DNA of 64,000 nucleotides from Alteribacter populi (GCF_002352765.1 NZ_KZ293963.1:3374559-3438558); one strand, 5' to 3'. Positions 8,541 through 17,624 are shown, counted from the first letter of the stretch. Numbers and translations: made by a program. Notes: generated from the sequence alone by a model not told the origin.

Positions 8541-10202
8541 ATGGGGAAATATGCAATTGGAATTGATTATGGAACACAATCAGGCCGTGCTGTTCTCGTA
8601 TCGTTGGTGGATGGGACGGAGATAGCTGAACATGTGACGGAATACACGCACGGCGTGATGGATGAAACACTTCCGAATAAAGATGTGGAACTAGGCTACG
8701 AGTGGGCACTGCAGCATCCAAAAGACTATATCGAAGTGATTGAACGGTCTGTTCCCATAGTGTTGGAGCAATCAGGCATCAACTCTGAAGATGTGGTCGC
8801 TGTCGGCATTGATTTTACTGCCTGTACGATGCTTCCAATAGATAAAAATGGTGAGCCGCTTTGTTTTAAAGCAACGCATCAAGATGACCCACATAGCTGG
8901 GTAAAACTATGGAAACATCATGCAGCGCAGAGACATGCAAATGAGATTAATAGAATTGCTGAAGAGCGAGGAGAAAGTTTTCTTCCACGGTACGGTGGTA
9001 AGCTGTCGTCTGAATGGATGCTGGCGAAAGCGTATCAAATACTAGATGAAGCACCACATATTTATGACGAAGCAGATAAGTTTGTGGAAGCGACGGATTG
9101 GGTGACTATGCAGTTGACCGGTACACTTTTGCGAAATAGTTGTACAGCAGGATATAAGGCGGCATGGCATAAACAGGCAGGATACCCCTTAAAAGAATTT
9201 TTTAAAGCAGTCGATCCAAAACTGGTAGATTTAACAGACACGAAATTGAGTGGTGATGTTGTGCCACTTGGAACGAGCGCAGGCGGTTTGACTGATGAAA
9301 TGGCCAAAGCGACGGGATTACCTTCAGGACTGCCAGTGGCTGTGGGCAATGTGGATGCCCATGCATCTGTTCCGGCTGTCGGAGTGGTGGACGAAGGAAA
9401 ATTGGTGATGGCGATGGGGACATCGATCTGTCATATGCTACTCGGCAAGGAAGAAGTGGAAGTAGAAGGAATGTGCGGTGTTGTTGAAGACGGTATTATT
9501 CCAGGTTATTACGGATACGAAGCTGGACAGTCAGCTGTCGGTGACATTTTTGGCTGGTATGTCGATCAGGCCGTTCCAAAATACATTCACGATGAATCGG
9601 AGCAAGTCGGTAAAAGTGTTCACACCCTACTTGAAGAAAAAGCATCAGAGTTAAAGCCTGGTGAAAGCGGGCTCCTTGCTCTTGACTGGTGGAACGGAAA
9701 TCGTTCGGTTCTTGTGGATACAGAGTTAAGTGGGGTGATGCTCGGTTATTCATTACTGACGAAACCGGAAGAAGTTTACCGAGCATTACTTGAATCAACA
9801 GCGTTCGGTACGAGAGTGATTGTCGATGCGTTCCATAACAACGGCGTACTAGTAGATGAATTGTATGCTTGTGGTGGCTTGCCGCAAAATAATCCGTTGT
9901 TAATGCAAATTTACGCGGATGTGACGAACCGAACGATTAAGGTAGCTGACTCTAAGCAGACGCCAGCACTGGGGGCAGCGATGTTCGCAGCTGTTGCAGC
10001 AGGGGAAGAAAATGGCGGTTATGACGACATTATTGAAGCAGCGAAGCATATGGGACGAGTCAAGGATGACGTGTATACGCCAATTCCTGAGAACGTGAAA
10101 AGTTATGAAAAAATTTATAAAGAATATAAACAACTTCATGATTATTTTGGTCGCGGTGATAACGATGTAATGAAGCGATTGAAGAGTTTGCGGCATGGTT
10201 AA
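8541..10202 (+). CDS. araB: L-ribulokinase
   Basis: A 553-residue FGGY-family kinase that phosphorylates L-ribulose with ATP. The N-terminal ATPase motif IGIDYGTQSGRAVLV and the ribulokinase-type segment GIDFTACTMLP are present, with a C-terminal ACGGLPQNNPLLMQIYAD segment. The open frame begins further upstream (8427) inside araD, but GGAGGTGG at 8528-8535 sets the start at the ATG 8541, 22 bp after the araD stop. The gene order araD-araB-araA differs from the araABD order of B. subtilis. Confidence 0.94.
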   Translation: MGKYAIGIDYGTQSGRAVLVSLVDGTEIAEHVTEYTHGVMDETLPNKDVELGYEWALQHPKDYIEVIERSVPIVLEQSGINSEDVVAVGIDFTACTMLPIDKNGEPLCFKATHQDDPHSWVKLWKHHAAQRHANEINRIAEERGESFLPRYGGKLSSEWMLAKAYQILDEAPHIYDEADKFVEATDWVTMQLTGTLLRNSCTAGYKAAWHKQAGYPLKEFFKAVDPKLVDLTDTKLSGDVVPLGTSAGGLTDEMAKATGLPSGLPVAVGNVDAHASVPAVGVVDEGKLVMAMGTSICHMLLGKEEVEVEGMCGVVEDGIIPGYYGYEAGQSAVGDIFGWYVDQAVPKYIHDESEQVGKSVHTLLEEKASELKPGESGLLALDWWNGNRSVLVDTELSGVMLGYSLLTKPEEVYRALLESTAFGTRVIVDAFHNNGVLVDELYACGGLPQNNPLLMQIYADVTNRTIKVADSKQTPALGAAMFAAVAAGEENGGYDDIIEAAKHMGRVKDDVYTPIPENVKSYEKIYKEYKQLHDYFGRGDNDVMKRLKSLRHG

Positions 10203-10264
10203 AGATCTCGTTTTGAAGACAGTTGTACCTATTGTATAAGCTACGATAAGGGGAGGAATACACG

Positions 10265-11746
10265 ATGAGTAGTAATCATTATGAATTTTGGTTTTTGACT
10301 GGGAGTCAGCACTTATATGGAAATGACACATTAGAACAGGTGGAGGGTCAGGCGAAAGAGATTGTTCAAGGACTCAATCAGTCTATTGCATCTTTTAACA
10401 TTCGCTTGAAACCTGTTCTTACCACATCGGATGGCATACGGGATGTCATCATTGATGCGAACTCTGACAGTTCCTGTGCGGGTGTCATTACATGGATGCA
10501 TACTTTTTCTCCGGCAAAAATTTGGATTAGAGGCTTGAATCTGTTGCAAAAACCGATGTTGCATCTGCATACTCAATTCAACCGAGATATTCCGTGGAAA
10601 GAGATCGACATGGATTTCATGAATTTGAACCAGTCTGCTCACGGTGACCGAGAATTTGGCTTTATGGTATCACGGATGAACATTGACCGAAAAGTAGTGG
10701 TCGGTCATTGGCAAAATGAAAATGTCATCATGAGAATCGGCAATTGGATGAAAACGGCCGCAGGTTATGCTGAAAGCCACAACGTAAAAGTGGCCCGTTT
10801 CGGTGACAATATGCGTCGAGTAGCAGTGACAGACGGTGATAAAGTGGAAGCGCAGGTGAAGTTCGGCTGGACCGTTGACGGGTTTGGTGTTGGTGATTTA
10901 GCCGAGTATATTAATAGTTTCTCAGAAAGTGATGTTGAGAACTTATTTAAAGAATATGAAGACATATATGCCATTGGTCAACATATTAAGGGAGATGTAT
11001 CGTTGAAACAATCGGTACTTGATCAAGCTAGAATTGAGCTAGGTATCAAGGCATTTCTTGATGATCAGGGGTATAATGCTTTTACAACGACGTTTGAAGA
11101 TTTACACCGGATGACACAGCTACCTGGACTTGCTGCTCAGCGCTTAATGGAACAAGGGTATGGATTTGCGGGAGAAGGGGATTGGAAAACGGCTGCGTTA
11201 CTTCGCATGATGAAGGTAATGACAAATAATCAGAAGACGACTTTCATGGAAGATTACACGTATCATTTTGAACCAGGTAATGAAATGGTTCTCGGATCTC
11301 ATATGCTTGAAATTTGCCCAACTGTGGCGAATCATCAGCCGGCAATTAAGGTTCACCCTCTTGGCATCGGGGGTAAAGCAGACCCTGCGAGAATGGTGTT
11401 TGACGGAGTTGGTGGAGAAGCGATCAATGTGAGTCTCATCGACTTGGGACACCGTTTTCGTTTAATTATTAACGAAGTGGAGGCAGTTGTACCGACAGAG
11501 GAAACGCCTCATTTACCTGTGGCTAAGCTGCTTTGGAAACCTCAGCCATCTCTAGTTACCGCAACGGAAGCGTGGATTCATGCCGGTGGTGCCCATCATA
11601 CTGTTCTGTCTTTTGCAGCATCGAAAGAGCAAGTGATAGACTGGGCAGAAATGTCTGGTATTGAATCCGTCGTTATCAATAAAAATACGGACATCTACCA
11701 ATTCAAAAAAGAGCTATCCTGGAACGAACTTGTATGGAAGTCGTAA
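10265..11746 (+). CDS. araA: L-arabinose isomerase
   Basis: A 493-residue isomerase that interconverts L-arabinose and L-ribulose with Mn2+. The N-terminal motif EFWFLTGSQHLYG and the conserved segment THTFSPAKIWI-like WMHTFSPAKMW (here TFSPAKIWI) identify the family. Metal-site residues are expected at the conserved Glu of FAGEGDWKTA, the Glu of EDYTYHF, and the His residues of GSHMLEICP and the later GHRFR segment. GGGGAGG precedes the ATG. It is last in araDBA; no clear terminator was found before araR. Confidence 0.95.
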   Translation: MSSNHYEFWFLTGSQHLYGNDTLEQVEGQAKEIVQGLNQSIASFNIRLKPVLTTSDGIRDVIIDANSDSSCAGVITWMHTFSPAKIWIRGLNLLQKPMLHLHTQFNRDIPWKEIDMDFMNLNQSAHGDREFGFMVSRMNIDRKVVVGHWQNENVIMRIGNWMKTAAGYAESHNVKVARFGDNMRRVAVTDGDKVEAQVKFGWTVDGFGVGDLAEYINSFSESDVENLFKEYEDIYAIGQHIKGDVSLKQSVLDQARIELGIKAFLDDQGYNAFTTTFEDLHRMTQLPGLAAQRLMEQGYGFAGEGDWKTAALLRMMKVMTNNQKTTFMEDYTYHFEPGNEMVLGSHMLEICPTVANHQPAIKVHPLGIGGKADPARMVFDGVGGEAINVSLIDLGHRFRLIINEVEAVVPTEETPHLPVAKLLWKPQPSLVTATEAWIHAGGAHHTVLSFAASKEQVIDWAEMSGIESVVINKNTDIYQFKKELSWNELVWKS

Positions 11747-11810
11747 CAGAAAGTTAACAGTGTATAATGATAGGTCACAAAAACCTCGTAGAATTTAATG
11801 TTTTAAATGT

Positions 11811-11852
11811 GTTAACCAAACAAAACATGGTATGATAATTGTACGTATAAGT
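11811..11852 (+). promoter_or_regulatory. araR promoter with AraR autoregulatory box
   Basis: AATTGTACGTATAAGT (11837-11852) matches the AraR consensus at 12 of 16 positions. A plausible promoter is GTTAAC (11811-11816) and GATAAT (11834-11839) at 17 bp, with the box covering the start site. This predicts negative autoregulation, as is known in B. subtilis. Confidence 0.65.
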
Positions 11853-11877
11853 TTACAATTGCGAGGTGGAATGGATT

Positions 11878-12999
11878 ATGGAAACAAAATATAATATTGT
11901 CAAAAATAAAATAAAATCACGAATCTTACAAGGGTTTATTCAACCACACCAGAAGATCGGATCGGAAAACGAGCTCATGAAGGAATACCAGGTGAGCCGC
12001 CATACCATTCGAAAAGCCATTGAAGATCTCGTCTATGATGGATGGATCTATAAAAAACAAGGAGCGGGAACCTTTTGTGCTGACCGTTCACTGCAGAAAA
12101 ACAACAGGTATAGTAGGACGAAAAATATTGCTGTTATTACGACCTATTTTTCCGATTATATTTTCCCGACGATCATCCGTGGTGCTGAAGGGTATTTAAG
12201 TGAGAACGGCTACCAGGTAACGGTATTTAGTACGAACAACAATATCGAGCAGGAAGGCCGCTACCTGGAGTCTGTTTTGTCTCAGCAGTTTGATGGTTTA
12301 ATCGTTGAGCCGACGAAAAGTGCCTTACCCAATCCTAATATCAATTACTATCTTAATATTGAACGCCTTGGAATCCCTTACGTCATGATCAATGCCTATT
12401 ATGAGGAGCTGGAGCCGACCCATATTATTATGGATGATGCAAAAGGCGGACGTCTGCAAACGAAGCATTTGATTGATCGAGGGCACGAGCGCATCCTGGG
12501 TTTTTTTAAAAATGATGATATTCAAGGTATGAAAAGGATGAAAGGCTTCATTAAGGCTCACCGGGAAAGCGCCTTGCCAATCAGTCCACAAAACATCGTG
12601 ACTTACACAACGGAAACGAAAGATACATTACCAAAAGAAGTGTTGCGTGAGAAATTAAAGCAAGGAAAGGATTTACCAACAGCGATCGTCTGCTACAACG
12701 ACCAGCTTGCCCTGATTCTTCTCGATGTGATTCGTGAAATGAACTTGTCTGTCCCTGGCGATATTTCGATTGTTGGATATGATGATTCATTTCTCTCTGT
12801 GGCATCAGAAGTCAAGTTAACAACGATTAAACACCCGAAAGTTGATATGGGGGTACAAGCGGGTCGTTTGATTAAACAATTGATTGAGCAAAAACAGAAC
12901 CCTTCTGCCAAGTTCGACGTGTCTTCGGTTGTTTATGAGCCCGAACTCGTGATCAGAAACTCGACGAATAAAGCTGGGGTCAACAAAGAGGTGAATTAA
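11878..12999 (+). CDS. araR: Arabinose-responsive repressor AraR
   Basis: A 373-residue chimeric regulator: a GntR-type winged helix-turn-helix (about residues 1-70, with the motif KIGSENELMKEYQVSRHTIR) joined to a LacI/GalR-type periplasmic-binding-protein effector domain (VPGDISIVGYDDSFLS is the family-typical segment). This architecture is the hallmark of AraR, which leaves DNA on binding L-arabinose. The start at ATG 11878 follows GAGGTGG at 11863-11869; an in-frame GTG at 11866 overlaps that site. Boxes matching its consensus lie upstream of itself, araDBA, the import operon and the second binding-protein gene. It is cotranscribed with araM. Confidence 0.94.
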   Translation: METKYNIVKNKIKSRILQGFIQPHQKIGSENELMKEYQVSRHTIRKAIEDLVYDGWIYKKQGAGTFCADRSLQKNNRYSRTKNIAVITTYFSDYIFPTIIRGAEGYLSENGYQVTVFSTNNNIEQEGRYLESVLSQQFDGLIVEPTKSALPNPNINYYLNIERLGIPYVMINAYYEELEPTHIIMDDAKGGRLQTKHLIDRGHERILGFFKNDDIQGMKRMKGFIKAHRESALPISPQNIVTYTTETKDTLPKEVLREKLKQGKDLPTAIVCYNDQLALILLDVIREMNLSVPGDISIVGYDDSFLSVASEVKLTTIKHPKVDMGVQAGRLIKQLIEQKQNPSAKFDVSSVVYEPELVIRNSTNKAGVNKEVN

Positions 13000-14157
13000 G
13001 TGAAGTCGGTGAAGGAATGGTATGATAACCAAAAGAATACTTGTACTTGTGAAAACAAACACTATCCACTTTCAACTGATACGTTTGTTATTAAGAACGG
13101 AGCTTTACATGAGCTTCGTTCTTATTTACATGACAATAATTACCGGAATGTGCTCCTTGTTTTTGATGAACAAACCGAGCGTGCGGCAGGAAAGAGAGTA
13201 GAGGCACTACTTGCTGAAAGCGACTTTCGTGTGAAGATCTCACTCGTTCCTGCAGATGAGCAAGGTGATGTGATAGCCGATGAAGTGTCACTCATTCATG
13301 CGCAGGTGGATACAGACAAAGAAACGGAGGTACTGATTGCTGTTGGAGCGGGGACGATTCATGACATAACTCGCTTTGTGAGCTATAAAATGGGACTGCC
13401 GTTTATTTCAGTACCTACGGCCCCTTCGGTGGACGGTTTTAATTCAATGGGTGCCCCCATTGTACTGCGAAAGAAGAAGATTACCTTTCAAACACATGCC
13501 CCTATAGCATTGTTTGCTGAATTGGCCATCCTGTGCGAAGCCCCGCAGTCCATGGTGGCAGCTGGATTTGGTGATATGCTCGGGAAATATACATCTATCG
13601 CAGATTGGAAATTCGGCCGGTTAACTGGTGGAGAGCCGTACTGTCAAGCGGCAGCTAATATGACGATGGAAGCATTGAACACGTGTATTGAGTGCATTGA
13701 TCAGATCGGCAGGCGAGACGAAGAGGGAATCAAACAGCTTATGACAGCCCTTATTCAGTCTGGGCTCGCCATGTCATTGTTCGGCCACTCCCACCCTGCA
13801 TCAGGTGGCGAGCACCATCTGTCTCACTTTTGGGAAATGAAATTTCTCCAGGAGCAGCGAAAACAATTGTTACACGGTGAAAAAGTAGGAGTTTCCGCAA
13901 GTTTAATCGCTGACTTTTATAAAAATGAAGTCGCAGCTGTCCTACGTGAAGATACACAAATGGACCAGGTTGGAGTGACTGAAATTTTAAATGGTATTCC
14001 AGAAGGAGACGCTATGCGAGGGTATTTACGAACGGTAGGCGGGAAAACGACATTAGATGAACTTGGGGTCGAAGAGAACCTTTTCAATGATAGTTTAAAA
14101 GAAGCGCATCAGATTCGTAATCGAAGAACGATGTTGCGATATATGAATGAAAAATGA
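13000..14157 (+). CDS. araM: Glycerol-1-phosphate dehydrogenase, AraM/EgsA type
   Basis: A 385-residue iron-containing-alcohol-dehydrogenase-fold protein. The GTG start at 13000 abuts the araR stop and uses AGAGGTGA at 12987-12994. The nucleotide-binding motif VGAGTIHDITRF, the segment PTAPSVDGFNS and metal-ligand histidines in GHSHPASGGEHHLSHFWE are visible. The B. subtilis homologue AraM/EgsA reduces dihydroxyacetone phosphate to sn-glycerol-1-phosphate for heptaprenylglyceryl lipid synthesis and is encoded in the ara operon for reasons still unclear. Its place behind araR keeps that link. The specific reaction is taken from the family. Confidence 0.87.
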   Translation: MKSVKEWYDNQKNTCTCENKHYPLSTDTFVIKNGALHELRSYLHDNNYRNVLLVFDEQTERAAGKRVEALLAESDFRVKISLVPADEQGDVIADEVSLIHAQVDTDKETEVLIAVGAGTIHDITRFVSYKMGLPFISVPTAPSVDGFNSMGAPIVLRKKKITFQTHAPIALFAELAILCEAPQSMVAAGFGDMLGKYTSIADWKFGRLTGGEPYCQAAANMTMEALNTCIECIDQIGRRDEEGIKQLMTALIQSGLAMSLFGHSHPASGGEHHLSHFWEMKFLQEQRKQLLHGEKVGVSASLIADFYKNEVAAVLREDTQMDQVGVTEILNGIPEGDAMRGYLRTVGGKTTLDELGVEENLFNDSLKEAHQIRNRRTMLRYMNEK

Positions 14158-14169
14158 GGAACGTTAGTA

Positions 14170-14209
14170 AACCCACTCTGTCTGGAATGTCGGCAAGGTG
14201 GGTTGTTTT
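14170..14209 (+). terminator. Terminator after araR-araM
   Basis: AACCCAC (14170-14176) pairs with GTGGGTT (14198-14204), followed by GTTTTATT. The loop is long (21 nt) but the position, 12 bp after the araM stop, is apt. Confidence 0.6.
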
Positions 14210-14245
14210 ATTGGTGCGCAAAGAGAGAGAGGGTAACAACCCGTA

Positions 14246-14280
14246 AAAGGGTGCTCGCACGTTGTATGAGAGCGCCCTTT
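14246..14280. terminator. 11-bp stem-loop between convergent units
   Basis: AAAGGGTGCTC (14246-14256) pairs with GAGCGCCCTTT (14270-14280), with one G-T wobble and a 13-nt loop. It lies between the convergent araM and the small minus-strand ORF, so it may serve as a second or bidirectional terminator. Confidence 0.5.
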
Positions 14281-14310
14281 CGTATAAAATCCAGACCACT
14301 AACTCAATTA

Positions 14311-14541
14311 TTACCATCTGGCATTTTCAGGATGCGGACACACTTGATCCTTGAAGGCCGTTTTATAATAAACGATATATCCCGAGTATTGGCAGGTCGT
14401 ACCATAAAGGAGGGCCGGACAAGTCATGCACGCATTGAGTCGATCTTGATACAATGTCTCTGAAACGTCACTCTTATCCGGGTTGTGGCCTTTGGGACTG
14501 ACATTTACATCAAACCCGCAACTTTTACATCGTGTTGAAAT
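14311..14541 (-). CDS. Small Cys-rich protein without a canonical start codon
   Basis: An open frame of about 76 codons directly downstream of the second GH51 gene. The translation contains CKSCGFDVNVSP, then LNACMTCPALLYGTTC, and ends QVCPHPENARW, giving CxxC, CxxC and spaced Cys residues that could bind metal. The layout resembles the small Cys-rich DUF6171-type proteins of Firmicutes, an identification from memory. No ATG, GTG or TTG occurs in frame between the upstream TGA and the first Cys. A G7 tract (AAAGGGGGGG) resembling a ribosome site lies about 4 nt before an ATT codon at 14539-14541, which is the boundary used. Either ATT initiates or the true start was lost by mutation. Confidence 0.5.
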   Translation of the reverse strand: MSTRCKSCGFDVNVSPKGHNPDKSDVSETLYQDRLNACMTCPALLYGTTCQYSGYIVYYKTAFKDQVCPHPENARW

Positions 14542-14555
14542 GAATAGCCCCCCCT

Positions 14556-16043
14556 TTAATTTAGCGTAATGACCGATACCGATTTGGGTGGTAACGTCAC
14601 AGTGAGTTTCGTATCAGAAAGGTCGATGCCTTCCAGGTTTTTTGGAACAACATTTTCCGGTTGGGTAAATGTATTATGAGCATTGTTTTCATCAGCTGTT
14701 AACACTCTACCTAAGACGTTGTTCACTTGATTTTTCATCCCTTGTAAGTCCACTGAGACAGGGGCATCATTCTTCGTGTCGAGGTTACATAAGCTGATAT
14801 TGATCTGGCCGTTTTCCATTTTTGAAGCAGACACACTCACTTTTGGCAGTTCTTCCTCGCCACTTCTCATGGTTGGCACATCAGCAGAAATGGACAATTG
14901 TTGTGCATCGTGATGAACTTTAAACATATCAAAAACATGATATGTTGGTGTCAAAATCATGTCTTGGCCATTCGTTAAAATCATTGCCTGTAGAACATTG
15001 ACAGTCTGGGCTATGTTGGCCATTTGAACACGTTCACAGTGGTTATGGAAAATGTGGAAATGTAGTCCGGCAACGACTGCATCGCGAATTGTATTTTGCT
15101 GGTATAGGAATCCCGGGTTGGTCCCCGGTTCTACGTCGAACCACGTTCCCCATTCGTCCACGATGATACCGACCCGTTTTTCAGGATCGTACTTGTCCAT
15201 AATCGTCGAATGCTTTGTAATTAGTTCATCCATATGTAGCGCTTTTTTCATCGTAATATACCATTCGTTCTCACTCGAATCAGTGGCAGAGCCTTTTCCT
15301 TTCCAAAAATGTCCGGGGATCGTATAATAATGAAGGCTTAAACCATCCATAAATCTCGCACTCTCACGCATTAAAACCTCTGTCCACGTGTAATCATCAA
15401 TATTAGCACCACCGGCAATTTTATAAATACGATTATCCCCATAGTTTCTAACATAGGTCTGATAGCGTCGATATAAATCGGAATAATACTCAGGTCTCAT
15501 GTTTCCTCCACATCCCCAGTTTTCATTCCCAACACCGAAATACGTTAACGACCATGGCTCTTCTCTGCCGTTTTCTTTGCGCCAATTAGACATCGGTGAT
15601 TCTCCATCTTGCGTCATGTATTCAACCCATTCTTGCATTTCTAAAACGGTACCACTGCCGACATTTCCGCAAATATAGGGTTCACAACCAAGCATGTCGC
15701 AGAGCATCATAAATTCATGGGTTCCAAAGTGATTGTTTTCAACGACGCCACCCCAATGTGTGTTGACCATTTTCTTTCTATTTTCCCGGGGACCAATACC
15801 GTCTTTCCAGTGGTATTCATCAGCAAAGCAACCACCAGGCCACCTCAGAACCGGAATGCTTATTTGTTTTAGAGCGTTCACTACATCATTTCGAATGCCG
15901 TTTGTATTTGGGATTTCAGAGTCTTCTCCGACCCAGAAACCTTCATAAATACATCTTCCGAGGTGCTCAGAAAAATGGCCGTATATATTTTTATTTATTT
16001 TTCCTTTTTCAATATCTGTATTAATAACGATTGGTTTTGACAT
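14556..16043 (-). CDS. abfA: GH51 alpha-L-arabinofuranosidase (second copy)
   Basis: A 495-residue cytoplasmic GH51 enzyme. The barrel entry motif GHFSEHLGRCIYEGFWVG, the acid/base Glu in GNENWG (E174) and the nucleophile Glu in VDEWGTW (E297) are visible. GAGGAGGAAC precedes the ATG. It lies behind the second binding-protein gene, separated by a strong hairpin, and probably belongs to the same AraR-controlled transcript. Divergence from the GH51 at 5153-6658 includes the segment around the nucleophile (SFDEWNVWY there), consistent with a different substrate range such as longer or branched oligomers. The shared operator logic makes both part of one regulon. Confidence 0.93.
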   Translation of the reverse strand: MSKPIVINTDIEKGKINKNIYGHFSEHLGRCIYEGFWVGEDSEIPNTNGIRNDVVNALKQISIPVLRWPGGCFADEYHWKDGIGPRENRKKMVNTHWGGVVENNHFGTHEFMMLCDMLGCEPYICGNVGSGTVLEMQEWVEYMTQDGESPMSNWRKENGREEPWSLTYFGVGNENWGCGGNMRPEYYSDLYRRYQTYVRNYGDNRIYKIAGGANIDDYTWTEVLMRESARFMDGLSLHYYTIPGHFWKGKGSATDSSENEWYITMKKALHMDELITKHSTIMDKYDPEKRVGIIVDEWGTWFDVEPGTNPGFLYQQNTIRDAVVAGLHFHIFHNHCERVQMANIAQTVNVLQAMILTNGQDMILTPTYHVFDMFKVHHDAQQLSISADVPTMRSGEEELPKVSVSASKMENGQINISLCNLDTKNDAPVSVDLQGMKNQVNNVLGRVLTADENNAHNTFTQPENVVPKNLEGIDLSDTKLTVTLPPKSVSVITLN

Positions 16044-16082
16044 CGGTGTTCCTCCTCATGATTTTATTAATAGGAAGGTTAT

Positions 16083-16109
16083 GGGCGTGAGGCTCTGTCG
16101 CTCACGCCC
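16083..16109 (-). promoter_or_regulatory. Intercistronic hairpin after the second binding-protein gene
   Basis: The 9-bp perfect stem GGGCGTGAG (16083-16091) / CTCACGCCC (16101-16109) has a 9-nt loop. Read on the minus strand it is not followed by a T run, so partial attenuation or 3'-end protection of the binding-protein message is more likely than full termination. It mirrors the hairpin after the first binding-protein gene at 2631-2661. Confidence 0.6.
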
Positions 16110-16178
16110 AAGAATAAATCTTAAATGAGATAATCGAATGTTCCGTGTTGAATCACCTAATTTATTTCAGCAAACGTG

Positions 16179-17504
16179 TTAGTCACTTGATCTGTTTTCA
16201 ATTTCTACTTTCGCTTGTTCTAAAGCTTCTCGTGCTGTTTGTGAATTTTGTCTGAGTACGTTGTTGAAAATATTAGTTGTAAGTTCATCAGACACACTAG
16301 GAGTGTCTGCGGTTATGTTGACAGGGTTGACTTCATCCCGGATTTCTACGAGGATCTCAAAGATGTCGTCATGGAAGAATTGGAAATACTCGTTATCTTC
16401 AGACATAGCTTCTGACTCCCAAACATCCCACATTGGTGGGTCAAAGCCAAGTTCTTTCCAAAGGTCGATGTTTCCTTCTTCGGACAATTTCGTGTAAGCT
16501 AAGAATTCCTTGGCCAGTTCTACCTCTTCAGATTGGTTCGTCACGACAGTACCTGTCCCCCCCATACCGGCAGAACGATCGCCACCTTCTTCCCATACTG
16601 GAAGAGGACGAATTTGAATTTGTCCTTCTAAGTCAGGCATGTAATCAAGGAAGCGGCTCATATACCACATTGGCATCATCACTGAGGCTGCGCCATGTTC
16701 ATTCATAAAGCCGTAATACTCTTCCGCATGATGTAAACCACCAGGAGCAATGTCGGCAATCTCCTTGTCGTGAACTAACTCTGCCATGAAATCGAGTGTC
16801 TCAACATTAATGTCATTGTCAATAATGATGTCTCCTTTTTCATCGATAAAATCAGATCCTTGCTGGCTGATCATCGACCATAAGACAAAGATATCGTCGG
16901 TTTCGAATGTAGTCATTAAAGCATCGGTATTATTAACGACTTGTTCGCCAGCTTCAACGTAATCATCCCATGTGACGATAGCATTGATATCGACATTCGC
17001 TTCGTCCATGATGTCTTCGTTATAATACATGACGGTTGCACCAACATGGGTCGGCAATCCATAATAATCTCCATCTTTACTGTAAATTTCGAGTCGAGAT
17101 TCAACAAACTCGTCGATAACTGGCTCCACATACTCATTCATAGGCTCCAGTTGAGGTTCTCCTTGTAAGTAGTCAGGAAAACGGTTAAGCTCGATATCCA
17201 CGATATCTGGTGCACCGCTGCCAGATTGTATCGACATGAGTAAATTATTGTGCATTTGATCATACGGATAGACTTCAGCAGTTAAAGTAATCGGCCGATC
17301 AGCGTTTTCTTCATTCCATCGTTCAACAGCATTTTCGAAAATACGTACGTGTACTTCAGCGAACGTCCAGAAAGTTAATTCCGTTGAATCTTCTACGTTA
17401 TCGCCGATGGTAATGGATTCTTCTAAATCTCCACTCGTATCCCCGCCGCCACAAGCACCCAGCAAAGCAGACAGTGCCACTAATGAACCTAACCATTTCT
17501 TCAT
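16179..17504 (-). CDS. Second arabino-oligosaccharide-type binding lipoprotein, orphan
   Basis: A 441-residue solute-binding lipoprotein (signal peptide ending LLGAC at the lipobox) that is a clear paralogue of the protein at 1264-2607. It shares PYDQMHNNLL, LPTHVGATVMYYN, HHAEEYYGFMN and the segment ending GMGGTGTVVTNQ. No permease gene accompanies it, so it most likely delivers a related ligand to the same AraP/AraQ channel. It heads a minus-strand unit with the second GH51 gene and is preceded by its own AraR box. It is strongly acidic. Which arabinan fragment it binds cannot be read from sequence. Confidence 0.85.
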   Translation of the reverse strand: MKKWLGSLVALSALLGACGGGDTSGDLEESITIGDNVEDSTELTFWTFAEVHVRIFENAVERWNEENADRPITLTAEVYPYDQMHNNLLMSIQSGSGAPDIVDIELNRFPDYLQGEPQLEPMNEYVEPVIDEFVESRLEIYSKDGDYYGLPTHVGATVMYYNEDIMDEANVDINAIVTWDDYVEAGEQVVNNTDALMTTFETDDIFVLWSMISQQGSDFIDEKGDIIIDNDINVETLDFMAELVHDKEIADIAPGGLHHAEEYYGFMNEHGAASVMMPMWYMSRFLDYMPDLEGQIQIRPLPVWEEGGDRSAGMGGTGTVVTNQSEEVELAKEFLAYTKLSEEGNIDLWKELGFDPPMWDVWESEAMSEDNEYFQFFHDDIFEILVEIRDEVNPVNITADTPSVSDELTTNIFNNVLRQNSQTAREALEQAKVEIENRSSD

Positions 17505-17569
17505 TCAAGAAAATCCTCCTTCTACAAATAGGTATGCATGTTATAGTTGTTATTACTGATAAAAGTGAT

Positions 17570-17624
17570 ATTTGTACGTATAACATTCAAGTATTATTAT
17601 AGAAGTGAGGCATCCTAATAGCAA
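17570..17624 (-). promoter_or_regulatory. AraR-controlled promoter of the minus-strand unit
   Basis: On the minus strand, TTGCTA (17619-17624) and a perfect TATAAT (17596-17601) are 17 bp apart. The box at 17570-17585 reads ATTTGTACGTATAACA on the plus strand and matches 13 of 16 consensus positions, the best in the window. It covers about +4 to +19 of the transcript. Unlike the 971-1028 promoter, no second box is evident. Confidence 0.75.

Noticed and set aside
14203..14463. Plus-strand 86-codon frame after araM
   Set aside because: It starts inside the araM terminator and is antisense to the better-supported Cys-rich frame.
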